Below the pieces are notes generated by a model. It was not told the DNA's origin and searched no databases. It worked only from the letters and a program-made list of their open reading frames with translations. Both the position numbers and the translations under genes were made by a program. Source: Thioalkalivibrio thiocyanoxidans ARh2 (lineage in GTDB: Bacteria; Pseudomonadota; Gammaproteobacteria; Ectothiorhodospirales; Ectothiorhodospiraceae). From it: a DNA stretch of 64,000 nt. The stretch covers positions 37,468 through 101,467 of the forward strand of contig NZ_ARQK01000056.1 in assembly GCF_000385215.1 (NCBI RefSeq), read 5' to 3'. Of the stretch, positions 45,731-53,988 are shown in pieces. Position 1 is the first letter of the stretch. Every line of letters starts with the position of its first letter.

Positions 45731-47962
45731 CTACTTCTTGCTGCTGGCCCGACGCTTGGTTGCGGTGGTACCGGTCTTGCCGTCGTTCAGGCTGATGATC
45801 TGCGTCTTGCTGGTGCGGTGGCGGTAGATCTCGCGCAGGTAGCGAATCGCCTGCTTGACGTTCTCGCGACTCAGGCGGATGTCGTTGATCGAGACGAAGC
45901 TTTTCTCGTCGCTGCACATCTCGCGATACTTCTTCTCGTACATCGGCTTGATCGCGTACCAGTTGGTATCGAGGATGCGCGTCGGGTTCTCGAATTCGTT
46001 GAGCATCTCGTCCACGCGCTGCTCGTCGAATTCCTCGGCCCGGATCAGGTCCAGCACCGCATGGTCGAGGGTATCGTCAAAGCGCGTCTTGTCATTGGCG
46101 AAGCAGCGCTTGATGTAGGCAACGAACAGGGTCAGGAAGTCGTCCGACAGGCAGGGACTCTTCACCACCAGGGTGGTCAGCGACAGGTTGGCCGAGGCCC
46201 CGATAACCAGGGCATAGCGCTTGAGCGTGGTGTTCGGGAACAGCCCGTTCAGGTGCGTCTTCAGCCGATTCAGGTCCATGTAGGACAGCTTGTAGTCCTT
46301 CGGCAGCGACAGGATCGTGACGATGGACGAGCAGTTCTTGAAGAAGTGCAGGTCGCGCAGGTGGACCGCATCCATGCTCGACTCCTTGTACTTCTTCAAG
46401 GCCTCGCGGTAGCGCGGGGCATCGATCGGCAGCAGGCTGATGCCCTCGATCGCCTCGGTCTGCTTGTTGAAGTGCGGCAGATCGATGGACCGATAAAACA
46501 GATCGTCGATATCCAGCGCGCCCTGCCCGACCGGGGCCTGTTCGCCAGCCGCCACCTCGGACTCCGCGTAGGCCACGGCGACCGGCCCCGCCAGGCTCAT
46601 GAACAGGTCATTCGCATCCAGGCGGATCGTCTCGCCGATGTCGACCCCGGCGCGGCGGAAGTAGTCCTCGTCGTAGTCGGTGGTTACTGCCTGCGCGGTC
46701 AGGATGTTGAAGATCTGCTGGGAGATGTACTGGTTCGCGTACTTCTCCATGGCGTTCACGTCGACATTGCGAATATTGCCGTCGTCGGTCTCCTCCGCGT
46801 AGCGCATGATGTCGTTGGAGATCAGCATCATCGCGTTCCAGGGGCGGATGCGATGCATCATGTCCTCGTCGCGGGTCTCCTCGGCCTCGAAGTTGTAGGA
46901 GAAGTCCCATTCCTCCGCGAGATACTTGCACAGCAGGCGCCCGGCATTGATGTGCAGCGCCTCGGACATCTCCACCCGATTGTCCTGGATGTTCGGCAGG
47001 ATGCAGATACCGGCGGCAAAGATCGGCTCGAACACGAACGAGTGGTCGCGGTTGGCCTTGTCGCGCTTTTCCAGCTTCGGGTCGAAGGTCTTGCGCATGT
47101 AGGAGTACTGCTGCGCCAGCCCGAACTCGGAGGCCATGCCGGAGCCCGTACCCCCGCCCGCGCTGAAGATGTAGAAGTACAGCCGCGACTGGTTGGCCTT
47201 GATGCCGCAGGAATCGATCAGATAGGAGTGGATGAATTTCCAGTCCTCGTTGGAAAACTGATCGGTGTCCTTGTTCAGGATGATGCGCGCAAGGTACTGA
47301 CCCAGGATGGGCGCGTTACCGGCCCCGCCGGCATGCACCTCGGACAGATCCATGATCTTCATCTTGTTGTAGTTGTCGATGAAGTTGTCCTGCCCGGCAC
47401 GGCTGGAGAAGCGAATGCGCCCCTCGATGTCCTTGTCCAGATCGCCCAGCATCACCATCGGCTCGATCAGGAACACCGGCTTCACCGCATTGGACGGCGG
47501 CAGGTTCAGGCTCTTGCGAATCCAGCGCAGCGGCCGCACCTCCTTCTCGCGACCACCATTTTCTTCATTGTCCAGCTCGCGCATGTATTCCGAGCGAGCG
47601 CTGTGGACCAGCGCCGCGACATCGAGGGCCACATTGGAGCCGCAGCGCCCGACGCCGATCAGACACACCGACGGGAAGCACTGCTGCTTGTGTTCGTCGG
47701 CGGCGCTCCCCTTGGTCAGTCGCGGGAATACCGTGCTGCGCAGATGATCGAGATTTTCGAGGATCCGGTCGAGGTCGCGCTCGGTAAAGTAGTGCGGTTC
47801 TGCGCGATCCTGGGTGGTGCGCATCGAGGCACGCCCGCCCCCGGCGGCCGGCACGGCCGCACGCGGCCGGTCAGGCGTTGCCGCGGGCGTTCCACGCACG
47901 GCATTGCCCGTATCCTCGGGAGGGTTCTCCGGCGCGCGATCGCTGGGCTCGGACGTGGACAT
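45731..47962 (-). CDS. Tubulin/FtsZ-superfamily GTPase-like protein (large, stand-alone)
   Basis: This 743-residue protein carries tubulin-superfamily features in order: a nucleotide-binding loop GVGRCGSN (103-110), the signature FSAGGGTGSG with GGGTGSG at 269-275, NAMMLISND (376-384, like the IPND stretch of FtsZ), and a T7-like loop IRLDANDLFMSLAGP (446-460, compare FtsZ NxDxxD). Residues 1-60 are a disordered Pro/Ala-rich arm; the C-terminal 280 residues are helical and end in a basic tail (TKRRASSKK). It is about twice the length of FtsZ and unlike the cell-division protein, so it may belong to the FtsZ-like families proposed to remodel membranes. It has its own promoter and no obvious operon partner. 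ATG at 47962 has an AGGAG site 7 nt upstream. Confidence 0.82.
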   Translation of the reverse strand: MSTSEPSDRAPENPPEDTGNAVRGTPAATPDRPRAAVPAAGGGRASMRTTQDRAEPHYFTERDLDRILENLDHLRSTVFPRLTKGSAADEHKQQCFPSVCLIGVGRCGSNVALDVAALVHSARSEYMRELDNEENGGREKEVRPLRWIRKSLNLPPSNAVKPVFLIEPMVMLGDLDKDIEGRIRFSSRAGQDNFIDNYNKMKIMDLSEVHAGGAGNAPILGQYLARIILNKDTDQFSNEDWKFIHSYLIDSCGIKANQSRLYFYIFSAGGGTGSGMASEFGLAQQYSYMRKTFDPKLEKRDKANRDHSFVFEPIFAAGICILPNIQDNRVEMSEALHINAGRLLCKYLAEEWDFSYNFEAEETRDEDMMHRIRPWNAMMLISNDIMRYAEETDDGNIRNVDVNAMEKYANQYISQQIFNILTAQAVTTDYDEDYFRRAGVDIGETIRLDANDLFMSLAGPVAVAYAESEVAAGEQAPVGQGALDIDDLFYRSIDLPHFNKQTEAIEGISLLPIDAPRYREALKKYKESSMDAVHLRDLHFFKNCSSIVTILSLPKDYKLSYMDLNRLKTHLNGLFPNTTLKRYALVIGASANLSLTTLVVKSPCLSDDFLTLFVAYIKRCFANDKTRFDDTLDHAVLDLIRAEEFDEQRVDEMLNEFENPTRILDTNWYAIKPMYEKKYREMCSDEKSFVSINDIRLSRENVKQAIRYLREIYRHRTSKTQIISLNDGKTGTTATKRRASSKK

Positions 47963-48017
47963 GCCTGTACTCCTGTATGAATCGCTCGAAAATGAGCGCT
48001 GGTTCCTTGCGCCTCGC

Positions 48018-48046
48018 ACTAAAGCATGGCAGGCGAAGGGTTTCAA
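48018..48046 (-). promoter_or_regulatory. Candidate sigma-70 promoter of the tubulin-like gene
   Basis: On the minus strand TTGAAA and TTTAGT are separated by 17 nt, matching the housekeeping consensus in 5 and 4 of 6 positions. Transcription would start about 50 nt before the ATG. A small GCTC-ATTTTC-GAGC hairpin lies in the predicted leader. Confidence 0.45.
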
Positions 48047-48173
48047 GCAGACAGGAAGGACGGGGCAGGAACGCCTTCGGCGCAAGAAATTACAGGCAGG
48101 CAGGCGTCCGCTCAGCAGACGGCGCAATCAGACAAGAGACGGACGACGAAAGGAATACGTCGTCGTAGAAAAC

Positions 48174-48383
48174 TCAGTCGTCCCGCTCCACGCGCTCGAG
48201 AACCTGCTGGATGTGGTCACCCTTGCGGTAGTTCGGGAGGTCCCGCTGCATGTCGGCCAGGGCCTTCTCGCGCGCCTGCTCGCTGTCATACCAGCGATAG
48301 GACTCCCAATCGGGCCCCAGCAGGTGCGGCATGGCCATGGTGCTGCCTTCCGGCAGGCGGATGCGGATTCCGTAACGTTTCAT
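48174..48383 (-). CDS. Small conserved-looking protein, unknown function
   Basis: This 69-residue protein (MKRYGIRIRLPEGSTMAMPH then WESYRWYDSEQAREKALADM) is amphipathic, charged and without cysteines or a membrane segment. The balanced codon use and regular alternation of polar and hydrophobic residues suggest a real gene. I do not recognise a family. The ATG at 48383 is the best start; the open frame further upstream is rich in Pro/Cys and unlikely to be coding. It lies between the tRNA-Met gene and the tubulin-like gene, on the same strand. Confidence 0.6.
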   Translation of the reverse strand: MKRYGIRIRLPEGSTMAMPHLLGPDWESYRWYDSEQAREKALADMQRDLPNYRKGDHIQQVLERVERDD

Positions 48384-48487
48384 GGAGTTCGTCCGATGTT
48401 GGTCCCAATGAGCCGGGCCGGCCGGGGCGCAGTCTAGCCGAGCCCCGGAAGGCCAGCAACAAACCGGGACAGCCCTCGGAACGAACA

Positions 48488-48511
48488 AGGGGCTGCCGAA
48501 GCAGCCCCTTG
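48488..48511 (-). terminator. Rho-independent-type hairpin after tRNA-Met
   Basis: A perfect 10-bp stem (AAGGGGCTGC / GCAGCCCCTT) with a stable TTCG loop on the minus strand starts 12 nt beyond the tRNA 3' end. The following CTTGTTCGTT is moderately T-rich. It fits termination of the tRNA transcript. Confidence 0.7.
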
Positions 48512-48523
48512 CGGGAAGACGGT

Positions 48524-48600
48524 GGTGGCTACGCCCTGATTCGAACAGGGGACCCCATCATTATGAGTGATGTGCTCTAACCAGCTGAGCTACGTAGCCA
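48524..48600 (-). tRNA. Elongator tRNA-Met (anticodon CAT), CCA encoded
   Basis: The 77-nt minus-strand gene starts GGCTACGTAGCTCAG with a normal D arm, has anticodon loop CTCATAA (anticodon CAT), and TpsiC arm CCTGTTCGAATCAGG. The acceptor stem GGCTACG pairs with CGTAGCC and ends in an encoded CCA. The first G-C pair and A-box match elongator, not initiator, tRNA-Met. Its sequence is close to E. coli metT. Confidence 0.97.
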
Positions 48601-48659
48601 CGCGGGGTGCGAATTCTCCGGAGCCGCCCGCACAAAGTCAAGTCGATGCGCGAAGCGGG

Positions 48660-48965
48660 TCAGATCTGCAGGCGCTCGACGACCCGCCCGTTCTTCAGGT
48701 GTTCCTCGAGGATCTCGTCGATGTCGCGCTCGTCGTGGTAGGTGTACCAGACACCCTCTGGATAGACGACGGCGATCGGGCCCTCGTTGCAGCGGTCCAG
48801 GCAGCCGGCGGTATTGACCCGTACCTGCCCCTTGCCGTGGATCCCCATCGCCTTGGCGCGATCCTTCGCGTAGGCGCGCATTTCGGTGGCTCCGTGGTCC
48901 TCGCAGCAGTTGTCGTCTTCGCGGCAGTTGGTGCAGAAGAAGATGTGGCGTTCGTAGTAGCCCAT
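48660..48965 (-). CDS. Thioredoxin-like [2Fe-2S] ferredoxin
   Basis: This 101-residue protein has the thioredoxin-like ferredoxin pattern: HIFFCTNCREDDNCCEDHG (Cys11, 14, 20, 21) and VNTAGCLDRCNEGPIAVVYP (Cys55, Cys59), then VWYTYHDERDIDEILEEHL. Four of these should bind a [2Fe-2S] cluster. Such small proteins act as electron carriers; the redox partner is unknown. It stands alone upstream of the tRNA-Met gene, on the same strand. Confidence 0.9.
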   Translation of the reverse strand: MGYYERHIFFCTNCREDDNCCEDHGATEMRAYAKDRAKAMGIHGKGQVRVNTAGCLDRCNEGPIAVVYPEGVWYTYHDERDIDEILEEHLKNGRVVERLQI

Positions 48966-49019
48966 CGTGTGCTCCGTCTTTCGATCAGCGCATGATAGCG
49001 CGGTACGCGGCCGATCCGG

Positions 49020-49754
49020 TTACTGGAAGCGATAGACCAGACTCACGTCGGTGATCGTGTCGGTCTTCTCGGTGCCCGGATCGACATCGGTGTTGTGCTT
49101 GACCGTGAAGCTCGTACGCAACGACAGCTGATTGGTCATGTCGGCGGTAAGCGCCAGGATGTTTTCGATCTCGGTATTGTCGGAACCGGCCAGGATCAGC
49201 AGCTCGTCGGTCAGGCGTGCATTCTCGGAGAAGTCCCAGCGGAAATTGCCGGCCAGACGGCCAACGGGCTCGCGTTCGGTAGTTCCCTCGGCGCGCTGCT
49301 TGTACTGACGCATACCGCCACCCGCTTCGGCATCCAGCTTGACCGTCTCGCGATCGACCAGGCGGCGGCCGTAACCACCGGTCAGCGAGCTCTGATAGAC
49401 AAAACTGCTGAAGCGATCACGCTCGTAGCGGGCCGCACCGAACAGGTAGTCATGTTCAGCCAGCTTGCGGTCCAGCTGGTAGCTGCCCACATAGCGCTGT
49501 CCGGTCGTGTCGTCATCTTCCTCATGGTAGTGCCCATCCAGGCGTATGCGGTTCCGCCATTCTTCCGCCGTATGTTCCGAACGGAACCGGGTCTTGGCGG
49601 TGGTGGACTCGGTATTGCCGGTGGTCTTGGAGGCCCCCAGCTCGATACTGGTCTCCCAACCCTCCGCATCCCAGGCGATGGCCGGCAGGGCTGGTATGCT
49701 CACCAGCATGAACAGTGCAAGCGAGGAGCGAAGGGGTCGGGACGAACGCGGCAT
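49020..49754 (-). CDS. DUF481 outer-membrane-type protein
   Basis: This 244-residue protein has a signal peptide (basic PRSSRPLRSS, hydrophobic LALFMLVSIPAL, cleavage after AIA) and a beta-strand-rich body with alternating polar and aromatic residues, for example ETSIELGASKTTGNTESTTA and YVGSYQLDRKLAEHDYLFGA. It ends in DVSLVYRFQ, with the aromatic end that favours outer-membrane barrel assembly. This matches the DUF481/YdiY family of unknown function. GGGAG lies upstream of the ATG. Its start codon overlaps, on the opposite strand, the ATG of the GlcF-like gene. Confidence 0.87.
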   Translation of the reverse strand: MPRSSRPLRSSLALFMLVSIPALPAIAWDAEGWETSIELGASKTTGNTESTTAKTRFRSEHTAEEWRNRIRLDGHYHEEDDDTTGQRYVGSYQLDRKLAEHDYLFGAARYERDRFSSFVYQSSLTGGYGRRLVDRETVKLDAEAGGGMRQYKQRAEGTTEREPVGRLAGNFRWDFSENARLTDELLILAGSDNTEIENILALTADMTNQLSLRTSFTVKHNTDVDPGTEKTDTITDVSLVYRFQ

Positions 49755-51045
49755 GGAAGATCTCCCGGAACAAGACAGTGGGGGCGAAACCCTAGCAAAG
49801 CCCTTGGGTACTTCGGACCAACCGCCCCGATTTCAGGGTCTTTCCGCGGCCGATCAATGCGTGCACTGCGGGCTATGCCTGCCGCACTGTCCCACGTACG
49901 GCTGGCATCAGGTCGAAGGGGACTCGCCGCGCGGGCGTCTGACCCTGATGCAGGGGCTGGCCCAGGGCCGGCTGGAGCCGCAATCATCCCGCCTGCGCGA
50001 GCACCTGGAGGGCTGCCTCGGCTGCCGCAGCTGCGAGGTCGTCTGTCCGGCGCGTGTCCCGTTCGGCGCATTGATGGATCGCGCACGCGAGATCCTCGAG
50101 GACCACCCACCGGAGCCCCGCCCCGGCAGTCTCAGATTGCGACAGTCCCTGCAGACCGCCGCCCTGCGCCATGGGTCGCTGCGTGCCCTCGGGGGCGTTA
50201 CCGCCCGCGTCGCCCGCAAGACCGGGGTGCAACGCTGGCTGCGCCCCGGCCAGCCGCTGTGGCGCACCCTGGACCATACCCGTGCCTCGCTGGCACCGGC
50301 GCCGCAGCTGGCGGGCACCGTCGCCCCGGAGCACGCGGATGCCCTCCTGTTTAGCGGGTGCATGGATCGCTTCTTTACCGGACCGGACCTGGAGGCCGCG
50401 CTCGCCGTACTGCAACAGCTCGGATTCCGGATCGCGGTGCCGCGCGGACAGGTCTGTTGCGGGGCACTGGAGCAGCATGGCGGGCGGCCACAGGCGGCAC
50501 GCACCCTGCAGCAGCGCAATCTGGAGATCCTGGACGGCGAGGCCCCGGTGATCACCCTGGACAGTGGGTGCGAGGCCACGCTGCGCGAGGTCCCCGAGGG
50601 CAGCCTGGGGGGGCGCAGCATGAGCCTGACCCGTTTCCTGAGCGAACACCTGAAGGCCGAGCCCGCGCCTCCGACCTGGCGCGACAGCCCGGTACGCGTC
50701 GCGCTGCACCTTCCTTGCACTCTGCGCAACGTGACACGCGAGACGCGCGACCTGACCGGGCTGTTGCAACAACTGCCAGGCGTCACCCTGACTGACGTAT
50801 CCGGGGCCCCGAACTGCTGCGGTGCGGGTGGCACCGTGATGCTTGCGCTGCCGGAGATGTCCGACGGGCTGGGCACGGCCACCCTGGATGCGCTGACCGC
50901 CGCTGCGCCGGATCTGATCGTGAGCCCGAATGTCGGTTGCAGCGTCCACCTGCGTGCGCTGGCAGACGACCGCGGGGGACCGCCAATCCTTTCGCCAGCC
51001 CGCTTTCTCGCCAGTCGGCTCGGCTCCGGCCCCTCTCCGACCTGA
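49753..51045 (+). CDS. glcF: GlcF-like iron-sulfur protein (glycolate oxidase subunit family)
   Basis: This 430-residue protein has two [4Fe-4S] motifs, CVHCGLCLPHCPTYGWHQVE and CLGCRSCEVVCPARVPFG, then two cysteine-rich CCG domains (GQVCCGALEQHGG and APNCCGAGGTVML). This is the plan of GlcF, the iron-sulfur subunit of membrane-linked glycolate oxidase. GlcD and GlcE are not next to it, so a role with another flavoprotein dehydrogenase is possible. The ATG at 49753 overlaps the ATG of the divergent DUF481 gene, leaving no spacer; a TTG near 49804 is an alternative that keeps both cluster motifs. Confidence 0.87.
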   Translation: MEDLPEQDSGGETLAKPLGTSDQPPRFQGLSAADQCVHCGLCLPHCPTYGWHQVEGDSPRGRLTLMQGLAQGRLEPQSSRLREHLEGCLGCRSCEVVCPARVPFGALMDRAREILEDHPPEPRPGSLRLRQSLQTAALRHGSLRALGGVTARVARKTGVQRWLRPGQPLWRTLDHTRASLAPAPQLAGTVAPEHADALLFSGCMDRFFTGPDLEAALAVLQQLGFRIAVPRGQVCCGALEQHGGRPQAARTLQQRNLEILDGEAPVITLDSGCEATLREVPEGSLGGRSMSLTRFLSEHLKAEPAPPTWRDSPVRVALHLPCTLRNVTRETRDLTGLLQQLPGVTLTDVSGAPNCCGAGGTVMLALPEMSDGLGTATLDALTAAAPDLIVSPNVGCSVHLRALADDRGGPPILSPARFLASRLGSGPSPT

Positions 51046-51074
51046 CGGCCGCAATCGCTTGCGTTACGCTAGGC

Positions 51075-51110
51075 TACCAACGCGAGCGTGTACATTAATC
51101 AGTGTTTCCC
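51075..51110 (+). repeat. Solo copy of the dispersed terminal repeat before coq7
   Basis: Read on the minus strand this is GGGAAACACTGATTAATGTA plus CACGCTCGCGTTGGTA, the same end sequence as at 491-531 and at the tips of the 9175-9475 element. TA flanks the outer edge. It lies between the GlcF-like gene and coq7, 31 nt before the coq7 ATG. No inverted partner is seen. It may carry the coq7 promoter or leader. Confidence 0.8.
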
Positions 51111-51141
51111 TAGAGCCATTCCCTGCGAAACGGGCATCACC

Positions 51142-51780
51142 ATGCGCAAACTCAGCCCCCTGGATCACCTGATCGGCCAGGCCGATGCGTTCGTCAAGGT
51201 CGTGGCCGGCCAAGCCCGCTCCACCGGCCGTCCGTCGCCCGGGGGCGACGACTGGCCGCACCTGGAAGAGGACGACCGCAAGCTGTCGACCCGCCTGATG
51301 CGGGTCAACCATGCCGGCGAGGTCGCCGCCCAGGGGCTGTACCAGGGTCAGATGCTGACCGCGCGCAACCCGCAGATCCGCGAGCACCTGGACCAGGCCT
51401 CGCGGGAGGAAGGCGACCACCTGCACTGGTGCGCGCAGCGTGTGCACGAGCTGGGCGGCCACACGAGCCTGCTGGGGCCGTTCTGGTACATCGGGTCATT
51501 CGGGCTCGGCGCCGTGGCGGGACTGGCGGGGGATGCCTGGAGCCTGGGCTTTATCGACGAGACCGAGCGTCAGGTCGAGCGCCACCTGGACCGCCACCTG
51601 GAGCGCCTGCCGAAGAGCGACGAGACCTCCGCCCGTATCCTCGAGCAGATGAAGCAGGACGAGGTGGAACACGGGGCGCATGCGATGGCGCTGGGCGGCC
51701 GGCCGCCCCCCTGGCCGGTACGCAACGTGCTGATGCCGCTCACCTCCGGCGTGATGACGCGCACCGCCTACTGGATCTGA
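51142..51780 (+). CDS. coq7: 2-polyprenyl-3-methyl-6-methoxy-1,4-benzoquinone monooxygenase (Coq7)
   Basis: This 212-residue di-iron enzyme carries out the C6 hydroxylation in ubiquinone synthesis. The ferritin-like ligands are visible: MRVNHAGEVAAQGLYQG, SREEGDHLHWCAQRV, IDETERQVERHLDRHL and KQDEVEHGAHAMALG. It replaces the flavin enzyme UbiF in many proteobacteria. The ATG at 51142 (MRKLSPLDHLIGQAD) was chosen; the frame is open further into the dispersed repeat, but that part is unlike the family. With ubiA it confirms aerobic ubiquinone synthesis. Confidence 0.94.
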   Translation: MRKLSPLDHLIGQADAFVKVVAGQARSTGRPSPGGDDWPHLEEDDRKLSTRLMRVNHAGEVAAQGLYQGQMLTARNPQIREHLDQASREEGDHLHWCAQRVHELGGHTSLLGPFWYIGSFGLGAVAGLAGDAWSLGFIDETERQVERHLDRHLERLPKSDETSARILEQMKQDEVEHGAHAMALGGRPPPWPVRNVLMPLTSGVMTRTAYWI

Positions 51781-51804
51781 CTCGGCTCGCCGGCACCACC
51801 GGCG

Positions 51805-53976
51805 TTATTCGTCGGCCGGGATGTCGCAGCGGTTGGGCAGATCGAAGTGCTCGATGCCCTCCAGGATGCCGCGCGCATAGGTCGCGTCGGCGAAGAAGAT
51901 GCGCTGGAACCCGCGCAGCCCTTCCAGCTCCGGCTGGTGATTCCCGACCACGACCCCGAGCAGCCGCCCGCGCAGCATGTCCTCGTCGTTACCGGAGTCC
52001 CCGGCGACCAGCACATGTTCGAGCGGGATGCCCCACTTGTCGGACAGGTAGCGCACCGCGAGCCCCTTGGAGGCGCGCACCGGGAGCAGATCCAGATAGC
52101 GCTTGTGCGAGTAGATCACGCGCGCGTGCAGATCCTCGCGGTACAGGCGGGTCTCGACGCTCTCGGCATCCAGCTCCCCCGGAGGATCGACGAAGAAGCT
52201 CACCTTGAATGCCCGCTGGTCCTCCTGTGGCTGCAGCTCCAGCCCGGGCACCTTCAGCAGACACTCGCGCAGGCGATCGGGCTCCCAGCGATGACTGATA
52301 TGCCGCGCCCAGCCACGATCCTCGGTCCGGTCCACCCCGTAATGGATCTCGCTGCCCACCGAGGTAATCCAGACATCCGGGGCGGGCACTCCGTGTTCTT
52401 CCAGCACGGCCGCGGCGGAGTCCACCCGGCGACCCGTGGCGACGCCGAACACCACCTGCTTGCGGTGACGCTTGAGCCAGGCCACAAAGGCCCGCGTGGC
52501 CCTGGCATCACCCAGCAGGGTGTTGTCGATGTCCGTGATCACGGCGCGATCGGCCTTGGCCAGCCGACCGGAGGTCGAGCGCTGCTCGCGCCGCGTCTGG
52601 CGCACCTCCTTGCTTAGCTCCTTGACCAGCTTCACGTACTTCTCGGCATGCCCGTCCCAGGAGTAGTGCTGGCGCACGCCCTTCAGGCCCGCGCGCGAAT
52701 AGCGCTGCCAGCGCGGGCGGTCCGCGAGGATGCCCTGGATCGCATCGGCGATCCCTTCCGGGTCCAGCGGATCGACCAGCAACCCGTTGTGGCAGCGCGA
52801 GATGATCTCCTCGGGACCCCCGTCGTTGGTGGCGACGATCGGGGCGCCGCTGGCGGCGGCCTCGATCAGCGTGAGGCCGAACGGCTCGGTCAGCGCGGGG
52901 TTGACGAACACCCCCTTGCTGGATGCGACCAGGCGGTAGAGATCGGGCACGTCCTCCGAGCTGTGGTGCTTCGGATAGGCCACGCGGCCGTAGAGGTCGT
53001 GGCGGTCGATGCGCAGCAAGAGGTCCGTCAGTACGTCGCGCGCGCCCTTGTCGAGGTCGCGGATGTCGTCGCGATTACCGGCCACGATCACCAGGTTGGC
53101 GTTCTCCTGCAGCCACTCGTTGCCGGCATAGGCCTCGACCAGGGCACGGATGTTCTTGCGCTCGTCGGCCCGGGAAAGCGCCATGATCAGCGGGCGGTCG
53201 GGCTTTTGGAGGAACCGCCGGATCGCCGGCCAGATGGGCGGCCTGCGCTGGCCGCGCTTGGGCGGATGGAAGCGTTCGAGGTCGGTCCCCGGCGGGATCA
53301 CCTCCATGCGCTCGGGCTGGTAGTTGTCGTACGCCGCATACTGCTCCCCGATCTCCTGGCGCGTGCTGGCGATCACCCGGTGGGCATGGGCCAGGGCCTC
53401 TTCCTCGGCGTGGATGCGGGTGGCGATGTTGTAGCGCGACTCGATGTCGTCGCCGGACATCCCGCCCTCGCGCAGGCGCTCGCGCTTGACCCGACCCAGG
53501 GAATGCCCGGTCTGGAGCATCGACGCGCCCAGCAGGTTGGACAGGCGCACCGCCACATGTCCGGCATCGGCATAGTGCCCGTGAATCACGTCCGGGCGCA
53601 GCCCGACCTCGCGGATATGCCCGAGGGCGTTGTCGGCGAAGCAGTCGAGATACGGCCAGAGCTTTTCCTTGCGCAGGTAGCGCCTGGGCCCGCAGTCCAG
53701 GCGCACGATGAAGGCGCCGTCGCCGAGCGACTCCTCGCGCCGGGCATAGTCGTCCGAGACGCGGTTATCGACAATGCGCCGTGTCAGCAGGTCGACCCGC
53801 CCCACCTGCGGGTGTCGCGCCAGCGCCCGTGCCAGCTCCACCACATAGAGCGTCTGTCCGCCGGTATCGGCGTCGCGTCCCAGCTCCAGATCCTGCCCCC
53901 GGATCAACCCGTGGACACTGATCAGGACGAGATACAGACCCTCGCCGTCACGGGCCTTGCTCTGGGTCTTTTTCAT
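51805..53976 (-). CDS. Bifunctional sucrose-phosphate synthase / sucrose-phosphate phosphatase
   Basis: This 723-residue protein has a GT4 glycosyltransferase half: ISVHGLIRGQDLELGRDADT at residue 19, QTGHSLGRVKRERLREGG, ALSRADERKNIRALVEAY, and FVNPALTEPFGLTLIEAAAS with the EX7E motif. A HAD phosphatase half follows from about residue 478: ITDIDNTLLGD carries DXDNT and VLVAGDSGNDEDML is motif IV. One chain should make sucrose-6-phosphate from UDP-glucose and fructose-6-phosphate and then dephosphorylate it, giving the osmolyte sucrose. It starts 12 nt after the invertase gene, so both are in one transcript. Confidence 0.93.
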   Translation of the reverse strand: MKKTQSKARDGEGLYLVLISVHGLIRGQDLELGRDADTGGQTLYVVELARALARHPQVGRVDLLTRRIVDNRVSDDYARREESLGDGAFIVRLDCGPRRYLRKEKLWPYLDCFADNALGHIREVGLRPDVIHGHYADAGHVAVRLSNLLGASMLQTGHSLGRVKRERLREGGMSGDDIESRYNIATRIHAEEEALAHAHRVIASTRQEIGEQYAAYDNYQPERMEVIPPGTDLERFHPPKRGQRRPPIWPAIRRFLQKPDRPLIMALSRADERKNIRALVEAYAGNEWLQENANLVIVAGNRDDIRDLDKGARDVLTDLLLRIDRHDLYGRVAYPKHHSSEDVPDLYRLVASSKGVFVNPALTEPFGLTLIEAAASGAPIVATNDGGPEEIISRCHNGLLVDPLDPEGIADAIQGILADRPRWQRYSRAGLKGVRQHYSWDGHAEKYVKLVKELSKEVRQTRREQRSTSGRLAKADRAVITDIDNTLLGDARATRAFVAWLKRHRKQVVFGVATGRRVDSAAAVLEEHGVPAPDVWITSVGSEIHYGVDRTEDRGWARHISHRWEPDRLRECLLKVPGLELQPQEDQRAFKVSFFVDPPGELDAESVETRLYREDLHARVIYSHKRYLDLLPVRASKGLAVRYLSDKWGIPLEHVLVAGDSGNDEDMLRGRLLGVVVGNHQPELEGLRGFQRIFFADATYARGILEGIEHFDLPNRCDIPADE

Positions 53977-53988
53977 CGACGCACATCC

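Noticed and set aside
45731..47962. Calling the tubulin-like protein FtsZ
   Set aside because: It is about twice as long, lacks the FtsZ C-terminal peptide, and is not in a cell-division gene cluster.
45818..47980. A 720-codon open frame on the plus strand
   Set aside because: It is antisense to the tubulin-like gene, which carries clear motifs; the antisense product has biased composition and no domain.
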